Below are positions 57,925 through 64,000 of a DNA stretch of 64,000 bases, in pieces; the first letter of the stretch is position 1, and each line of letters starts with the position of its first letter. Source of the stretch: Ophioderma brevispina (Eukaryota; Echinodermata; Ophiuroidea; Amphilepidida; Ophiodermatidae); contig JAMKCH010012640.1 of NCBI GenBank assembly GCA_023653785.1, positions 1-64,000 on the forward strand. Reading direction: 5' to 3'. Under the pieces are notes generated by a model. It was not told where the DNA came from. It made no database searches and saw only the letters and a program-made list of their open reading frames with translations. The position numbers and the translations under genes were made by a program.

Positions 57925-58165
57925 GGATTTTTTTTTGGGGGGGGGGGGTGCGGAACTTCGACAAAAAAGTGGACCTTTTAACAAAAAGTGGACCTTTTTT
58001 GATAAAAAGTGCATGGACCTAACTCCCTAAAATGTCCTTTTTGACTTTATGAACATCTCATCACCAAAAAGTGGATTTCTGTCATTTTTTTTTTTCTATA
58101 AAATTTTTGAATTTTTTTAAAAAAAAATCAGACAAAAAGTGGACCTTTTGCCCCTTATGTGGAAT
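57925..58165. repeat. Dispersed repeat, family S (AAAAAGTGGACCTTTT)
   Basis: AAAAAGTGGACCTTTT occurs four times with variations, along with a 13-base G-run, a T-run and TGTGGAATTGGGGTAGGGAC. The inverted relative is at 48660-48790. It is non-coding and lies within unit 1 of the tandem array. Confidence 0.7.
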
Positions 58166-58489
58166 TGGGGTAGGGACCTGACTGGAAAAGTGTACTGCTG
58201 TGTGTCCATGATCCTAAGTGCTTAGCGACCATTATTAACTTTTGTGGGATGGACATGGGGCTTTTGTTTTTTGGTGTTATTAATAGGTCCATAGAAGCCA
58301 ATAATCATCATACTTTAATGACCTCGCCAGGAATGGTCACGGACTATAATTAATAGTTATCAACGAAATTTATTTAGATTGGAGTGTACCCTTAGGAGAG
58401 GTATGCTAAAATTAGGATACTTTATATACACTGCCCAATGATTATACCTTGGAAGAGATTATATATTTTTAAACTTGTCTGATTGTACA

Positions 58490-58560
58490 CCTTATTTATT
58501 TATTTATTTATTTATTTATTATTTATTGATTTATTTATTTATTTATTATTTATTGTTAAC
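58490..58560. repeat. (TTTA)n microsatellite
   Basis: ATTTATTTATTTATTTATTT continues with interruptions for about 65 bases inside unit 2. Unit 1 has a shorter version near 57440, so it expanded in place. Confidence 0.9.
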
Positions 58561-58654
58561 TGCGGGGGTTGGACTATAGCTTTGAGATTCCATATTACAT
58601 AATAGCAAACAAAGATTAACCCCCTTTTATTTTGCATTATACTCTTAACGTGGT

Positions 58655-59080
58655 TCTCAAAATACCCAGAGATGGGTACAACGTCTGGCTGATTCACTGA
58701 ATTCCGCAAGGTCCTTGTTTGTGCTTGTGCTCCAGCAGGGGGGCAGACAAAGAGGTTGTTCCATTGTATGTGGTTGCTGTCCAAACCACAGGTAGTATCC
58801 TGATTGCTTCACAGATAGCCCCACTTCTGAAAGGAACCTTTGTAGATCGCCAGTTAGTTCTGGTTCTCAATCTATTGAGGCATCGCCATTCAGGCCGTGA
58901 GGAGTCATATCCAGGTGGGGAGATGACTCACCAGGTTCAATACCGATAGCTGTTACTTGGTTGAGGCAAGTCTTTCTTTCCACAAGGCGACTCTCTTTAC
59001 CTCTTTAGAGGACTGTTGCAAGAGGTTGGACTTTGCTAAGAAACTCTCCTTCTAGATTTAAGGCGGTTGGCAGCACTAAC
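58655..59080 (-). mobile_element. LINE 3' fragment, same family as 16.2 kb
   Basis: Nucleotide words CAAGGTCCTTGTTTGTG, GTTCTCAATC-ATTGAGGCATC, GCCATTCAGGC, GAGGAGTCATATCCAGG and GGTTGGACTTTGCTAAGAAA parallel those at 16165-16550. On the minus strand SPPGYDSSRPEWRCLNRLRT matches the C-terminal LINE motif (LPRHEW..LNRLRTG). It replaces the mini-exon position of tandem unit 2. Confidence 0.78.
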
Positions 59081-59515
59081 TATAATAATATGATGTCAAT
59101 CGAATTTAAATTGTGAAGACGAACCGGGAGGTATGTTTTTAAAAGTAGGACACTTTTCATATTCAATTGCCCAATGAATTTATAACATGTATTATTTTAT
59201 TTATTGTTAAATGTGGGGGTGGTTTTGTGTAGCTTGGAGATTCCATGTACAAAATAGGCAATCAAAGATTACCCCCTTTTTATTTGCATTTAATTGCAAA
59301 AAGTTAAAAAACAAGTGGCGTCCAACTGGTAGGTTTTACATCCATTACAATCACATAAAAACAATTAGTTAAGGGGCCAAATAATATGATTGTAGTTACA
59401 AGAATTATTTATTGATTCTTAACTCTGGGGGTTTTGATGTACCTTTGAGATTTCATGTTACCTAATAGCAAACAAAGCTTACGCTAGGCTTTTTTTTTAT
59501 TTGCATTAATTGCAG

Positions 59516-59542
59516 AAAAGTCAACAACAGGGGGCGACACTG
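59516..59542 (+). CDS. Candidate 27-nt mini-exon, unit 4
   Basis: It has the same length, acceptor (TTAATTGCAG) and donor (GTAAGTTT) as the one at 57553. One base differs, changing Val to Asp (K-S-T-T-G-G-D-T). Both splice sites and the phase are kept while the flanking unit sequence has drifted by indels. This suggests either recent duplication or constraint. In unit 3 (near 59300) the acceptor AG is lost. Confidence 0.45.
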
Positions 59543-60528
59543 GTAAGTTTTTGAACCAATGAAATCACATTCTTAATACGGCAAAAAGGACGAAACATTC
59601 CATAAGAGGAAAAACCAAACCATACTTCCGTTTTGTGCTTATGAATATCATTTTTTAAACTTAGAAATCGAGAATTATGGGACCTTTAGTAAGGCCAATA
59701 TGACCGCCAGGGCACCTATAATCATGTATACAGGTCAGCTTGGATTTCTGTGCGAAAATTATGTAATAACGATTAATACTGTCGAATCAGAATGCTTGGG
59801 GTTCGAAGAACTTGAAAATGTGTATGTGTCTCACGATTTAGATTTGCTGAGGCTCAAATTTTACTCTTTGAGGATGGCGCTGTGACCCCGCCATCTAGGA
59901 GTTGGGGTAAGAATGATGTTGTAATGTCAACAGCAAAAAAGTTCAGATTCAAAATCATTGTGGTCGACTTATGCGAAAAAATTGTCTTTGTAAACGATTT
60001 TAGATACTTCTGATCCCAAAACTTACCCGGTTTTTTGACAGAAGATGCCGGCCAAAGGCACATCTGGATTTTGGGTGTTGAAAAAATGACAAAAATGAAA
60101 GTCAGAATCGGAAATAATCATTGCGCTTCAAACTACCCGGAAAAGTGCCTGTGTACATGGATGATAAGTGCTCTAGCGGCAATTTTTAATTTTGTGGGAC
60201 GGACATGGGGCTATGTGTTTTCTATAGGTCCAGAGCAGCCAATCAACCATCAAACTTTACTAGCCAGGGAATGGAGAATGGTCACGAAATTGTGGTTTTG
60301 AACCTAAAACTATAATAATATGATTGTTTTTTTTTAAGAGAATTTTAAATTGGAAGACTATAAACCTTCAGAGGTATGTTAAAATTAGGATACTTTGATA
60401 TATTCAATGGCCCAATGATTATAAAATTATTATTTATATAACTGTGGGGGTTTTGATGTAGCTTTGAGATTCCATGTTACAAAATAGCAATCAAAGATTA
60501 TCCCTTTTTTATTTACATTTAAGTGCAG

Positions 60529-60557
60529 AAAAGTTAATACAACAGGTGGCCGTCCTG
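60529..60557 (+). pseudogene. Decayed mini-exon, unit 5
   Basis: It follows AAGTGCAG but is 29 bases long, two more than its relatives, and the donor is GTACCG rather than GTAAGT. Spliced as is, it would shift the frame. Sequencing indels could account for the difference. Confidence 0.4.
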
Positions 60558-60590
60558 GTACCGTTTTTACAGTCAAATAGATTTGCTAAT

Positions 60591-61110
60591 CGTCCGAAAC
60601 ATCGAAAAAAAAAATCATATTTTATATTTTTGTTTACTGGCATGATTTGCGAACATAACTTGCAAGTGGTTGGACTTTTGACAATCAGTGTTAAAGGCAA
60701 GGACAGTACTTTTTATCTGATGTGTACATTTCTATAACGTGAGTATCAAAATTCGACTGGTGATCAAAAAGCCTTTCTTTCTCAGGTGAATATCACAGTT
60801 TTCAGCGTGAGATGTTTGCACCATGATCGATGGTACAGTTGACCTCAAAACACAAACATTGTTGATCTTTGTTTATCTTGTATGGTTGTAAACCACAATC
60901 AGCTGTTTAGCTGCAGATTTGAGACGCCGCTAGCGTAGTTCTATATGCAGGAGACGGTACTTATGACCACATTCTCAAACTATTGTTTTTACCATTTGGA
61001 TGGGTGTTTTCTACATTAAAGCAGTTATATGGAATTGTTAACACTTATCACTGATTTATAAAGTTGTTAAAAAACATGCATTTCCACATTTTTTTCGATC
61101 TCTAGCTTAT
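60591..61110. repeat. Dispersed repeat, family D, copy 3
   Basis: Shares GCATGATTTGCGAACATAAC, CACCATGATCGATGGTACAG, AATCAGCTGTTTAGC and GGAGACGGTA with copies at 34860 and 43200, and the downstream AAAACATGCATTTCCACATT part with copy 2. It truncates tandem unit 5. Confidence 0.8.
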
Positions 61111-61849
61111 CACCGCTGCTACTCCTTTTAATAAATGATTATTAAAATTCCGCTTTCAACATCGCAGGTTTTCACAAACGCTGGAGGTTAAAGTCGGCGT
61201 TGCGTACATACATGTGTACAAAGAAGTGCGGTTTGCCTATTTTAAAGCGATGCCAGACATGTTAAAACCAATGCAATTGTTATACGCATCAGAGGAAAGC
61301 TATTGGTTTTTCTCATTTACTGTGAAATATTAGGGCGAAAGGATTTGTATTTGGTTTAGATGTTATGAGCGCAAATGCACCATTCTGGTTCGGAAAAAAA
61401 ACCAATTATTAATTTTACATAGTACTCTATGGGGATTACAAAATAACTTGTGTAGCTTCTCATTTCAAAACGGGTTGAAATAGCGGCACGAAACTTTACA
61501 GATAGGGTTTTGAGGTGAAAGCCATACTATCAAGTTACTAATGTATAGACTTTAATATGCACCAGTAAATTTTGGTTGACATTTGTGGATAGGCCTACTA
61601 AGTTAGTGTTTCGTCATGTGCATTTCACCTATCTCTGGTAATAAACTCGCCAATATATATTTTTCAGTGTTTTGATGTTTTAAATCAACTTTTACAGTAT
61701 TACTTGTAATTTCACAGGTAAAAAAATTTTTAGTTGGCAGAATTGTTGTCATAAAATACTTTGCAAAAAATTAAATTTTTAGTGTGGCAAAATCGTCTCA
61801 GTACAGTTACAATTGTACTAATATAAACCTCGACCAGACTTCTATAGGG
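61111..61849. other. No supported gene
   Basis: A possible exon start lies after CTTTCAACATCGCAG at 61167 (reads F-H-K-R-W-R-L-K... then a stop at 61264), but no donor makes it convincing. The rest is AT-rich. Confidence 0.35.
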
Positions 61850-62125
61850 TACACGTTTCATATAGAAGTCCCATGGATGCAAATGAGGTAGTGCATTCAT
61901 TCCGTCCACGCTATGCACAACATCATACAGCGCATGCCGGAATCAATTGTAATACTCATTTGCATAGGTGGGATTCTATATGGAACGTCTACCTTTCTAT
62001 GGAGGCGAAGGGTGAAAGGGAAAACTCAAAAAGAGTGGATTCGTAGTTAAGAATTCAACGAAGGGCGAAGCCCGAGTGATTTTCGGAACTACGAAATCAC
62101 CCAACTCTTTGAGAGGGTTTCCCGG
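61850..62125. repeat. Two adjacent hairpin repeats
   Basis: First, GTTTCATATAGAAGTCCCAT with GGATGCAAATGAGGTAG (61855-61892) faces CTCATTTGCATAGGTGGGAT and TCTATATGGAAC (61954-61987). Second, GGGAAAACTCAAAAAGAGTG with GATTCGTAGTT (62018-62049) faces AACTACGAAATCACCCAACT and CTTTGAGAGGGTTTCCC (62086-62122), with a loop containing CGAAGGGCGAAGCCCG. They are small foldback MITEs. The loop word resembles that of the hairpin at 10962. Confidence 0.8.
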
Positions 62126-62267
62126 ACTATAAACCATTGCTCACAAGGTAAAATCAATGTCAGTGACAAACTCATCAATCCTTTTTGAAAACCTATTGCA
62201 TATTCCTAATCCATTGAGGTCTGAAAGAAGTTGAATGAAAGGGTTTTAATTGCACCGATACAGATAA

Positions 62268-62520
62268 TTATCGATCCCTTTTCGGAGTCCAAACATCAGT
62301 ACTGTGGAGATGCATACTTGCTACATGGCACAGTATGTGCATGTCTTGAAGTCTCAGGTACCCATTCAGTGGACATGATGGATACATGGTTGTTAGCGTA
62401 GTTCGAAAGCTCTTGCAAGGAGAGATGGGATTTTTGGGAAAATAGGCAATAATGTCACACCCAGATATCCAGCCAACTGCAGAGAAAGCACAAACTTGGG
62501 GATTACTATTGACCGACAGA
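62268..62520 (-). pseudogene. Possible fragment of the same multi-copy family as 20.5-24.3 kb
   Basis: The minus-strand frame reads SVNSNPQVCAFSAVGWISGC followed by D-I-I-A-Y-F-P-K-N. This resembles the family motif ALP..HAFTGCDTTSAF.GKGK. In the relic at 20.5-24.3 kb this section could not be found, so the fragment may come from another copy. The match is short, so chance similarity cannot be excluded. Confidence 0.35.
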
Positions 62521-62555
62521 CGAATTGTCTTTATACCTGAGTTTATACAGGACAA

Positions 62556-63966
62556 TATTTAACTTAATTGTATAATTCCACCGTGATATGCACTTGGATT
62601 ACATTACCAACCATATGGTGGGGTTTTTTCGGAATTTTGAATGCCATGGTTATGCCAGGGGGGAATGGATTTAGGATTAATACCTTGGGGAAAAACTATA
62701 TTAAGGCAACGGTTTATTTATCCATATACGCCGATATCAAGCTATTCTACTCTACTGGATACTCCACAACATCCCTGGGGGGGACAAAAACCGTGGCAGA
62801 ATCATACACATGGAAACCTTATTGACCAACGCACCCGACTCCATTGAGAATTTTTACAGGACAAGATGTAATTTGGAAATGGATATTCCCCCCGGAGTAT
62901 GCCAAGGACATTACAACCTTTACACCTGTCCAGATGTGCATTCTAGAAGGTGCGTGAAATTGTTTCATTTTTATACCAAAAAATTGTCGGGGAGGGAGGG
63001 GCCACAATCTTCAACATGTTATGACCATACGGGGGACCACCTTGTCGTAAGTATGGGGTCCAATTTTCAACTTTCTGGTATATGAAAGACACTTTTTTCC
63101 TGCCATTTTTAGTTATTAGTAATAGGTCCCTTTTAAAACTCTTAGTAAAATTTGATGGAAAATGAGTCTTAGTCAAAAATTTCCTAAATCTGAAGCCAAA
63201 CTTTGTTAATAACGTCGAATTTTTGAGGAAAATGGCATATTTATGTTAAATTGGCCATAAAATCTACATTTATGTATAGTATAGCGTTTTCAGCAAAAAA
63301 TTGGTATAGATTAGGTCATGTTTGCAGACTCTCGGGAGGCACGTCCTACCCAAGCAAATTTGAGACCCCCGTGGGAATTGCTCGGTTGGCACGCTCGCAA
63401 CATTTAAAATTGCGATTTATGACATTGATTTGATAATGTTTTTGAGTGTCTTATAGACAGTTTAAAAAAAGAGCCAAAAGGTAAATAACTGCATTAACAA
63501 AAAATCCAGTAGCACATTGATTTTTTTTTACTAAAAAATACAATGCGCTGAGGGTTTTCGGGCAAAAGAAGCTGAGGATAACCTTTTTTTGTTGGCCATA
63601 TCTATTACAAAATGAACACAGTTACCCACCACCCCCCCTTTATAGTGGCTGTGTTCGTGTACAGAATAGGCAATATGGGTAATGTTAACTCAAGCAACCC
63701 TACGTTTTGTTGACCCCCCCCTCTGCATTCCCTAAAATTGTGAAAAACCCTTAGGACAAGTGTTAAAATATAGAATGAAGTCCCGCCCACTTGTGTTTTG
63801 ACAATCAAATTAGGATCGTTAAATAGGCCTAATCATAATCATATGGATATACAAAATGCATTGAAAAAAATATTAACAATATTAATCACTCGACGGGCCC
63901 ACAACCATCCGAGGCCATGTAAAACTGCATTTACAAACTCTAATGGGATACCCTTAACACGAGGAT

Positions 63967-63967
<1 letters not shown>
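62556..63967. other. No supported gene
   Basis: The 91-codon plus frame at 62810-63085 contains IPPGVCQGHYNLYTCPDV and a few Cys but no domain I recognise. AAAATTTGGTATAGATTAGG-like AT-rich sequence and short C-runs (63630, 63713) follow. Confidence 0.4.

Positions 63968-63997
<30 letters not shown>
63968..63997. repeat. 30-base C-run at the window edge
   Basis: Thirty consecutive C residues followed by TAA. Homopolymers of this length are often misread, so the true length is uncertain. Confidence 0.9.

Positions 63998-64000
<3 letters not shown>

Larger units (their letters stand above)
57295..60590 (+). repeat. ~1-kb unit repeated about five times
   Basis: Landmarks CTATAATAATATGATTG, AAAATTAGGATACTTT, CCAATGATTATA, CTGTGGGGGTTTTGATGTA, GAGATTCCATGTTAC and AATAGCAAACAAAG, then a pyrimidine tract, a mini-exon and GTAAGT, recur in order. 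Units start near 57295, 58340, 59085, 59380 and 60305. Unit 2 is cut by a LINE fragment after its pyrimidine tract, units 3 and 5 are truncated, and units 1, 2 and 4 carry a long downstream part (TGGGACGGACATGGGGCTAT near 60200 and its equivalents). This is a local tandem amplification of an intron plus exon segment. Confidence 0.85.

Noticed and set aside
62810..63085. Cys-containing 91-codon frame as a secreted domain
   Set aside because: Cys spacing fits no domain I recognise, there are no convincing splice junctions and the neighbouring sequence looks repetitive.

Overview
The window looks like intergenic and intronic DNA from an animal nuclear genome. It is AT-rich and has no dense gene array. 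GT-AG introns interrupt the one convincing protein domain, and the remaining recognisable coding matter is decayed transposon sequence. The repeated TAGGCCTA-type words, the amount of palindromic repeat and the multi-copy gene family at 15.7 and 20.5-24.3 kb suggest a marine invertebrate, perhaps an ambulacrarian deuterostome (echinoderm or hemichordate). That taxonomic guess is weak. No rRNA gene, CRISPR array, operon or complete protein-coding gene is visible.

Layout. 1-8.3 kb holds two copies of a ~3.3-kb segment offset by ~4.98 kb. Each carries a degenerate minisatellite, a TTGG/CCAATATTGG-rich block and a ~1.1-kb foldback (giant-hairpin) element. 8.3-15.7 kb is mostly featureless but has a MITE with perfect 16-bp ends, a 70-bp-arm hairpin and several G-run/C-run palindromes. 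15.7-24.4 kb holds remnants of a multi-copy, probably mobile gene family of unknown function, a LINE 3' part on the minus strand and a second foldback element. 24.5-46.6 kb is mainly non-coding. It contains a mariner relic bounded by two inverted copies of its own 3' end (29.7-30.8 kb), a TGACCT minisatellite (31.3-31.6 kb), the second copy of the second foldback (39.3-40.2 kb), a ~173-bp tandem repeat and several dispersed repeats.

The only live-looking gene is on the + strand from about 48.3 kb. Four exons with good splice junctions and compatible phases encode one complete von Willebrand factor type D (VWD) domain. Its introns contain a MITE, a ~0.9-kb foldback and two tRNA-like SINE heads. 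Downstream, after a broken LINE (55.9-57.3 kb), a ~1-kb unit is repeated about five times (57.3-60.6 kb). At least two units carry the same 27-nt, phase 1-1 mini-exon candidate encoding a Thr/Ser/Gly-rich stretch. Its phase fits the end of the fourth VWD exon, so it may be a multiplied linker exon of the same gene.

The main theme is palindromic DNA. At least three unrelated foldback families with arms of hundreds of bases and several shorter TIR elements lie in 64 kb. Repeat copies differ largely by single-base insertions and deletions, which suggests unpolished long-read sequence in the repeats as well as biological decay. Frameshifts in the repeats should therefore be read with caution. No wholly new molecular system is demonstrated. 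The strongest leads are the mini-exon array, the inverted-end mariner and the foldback families.
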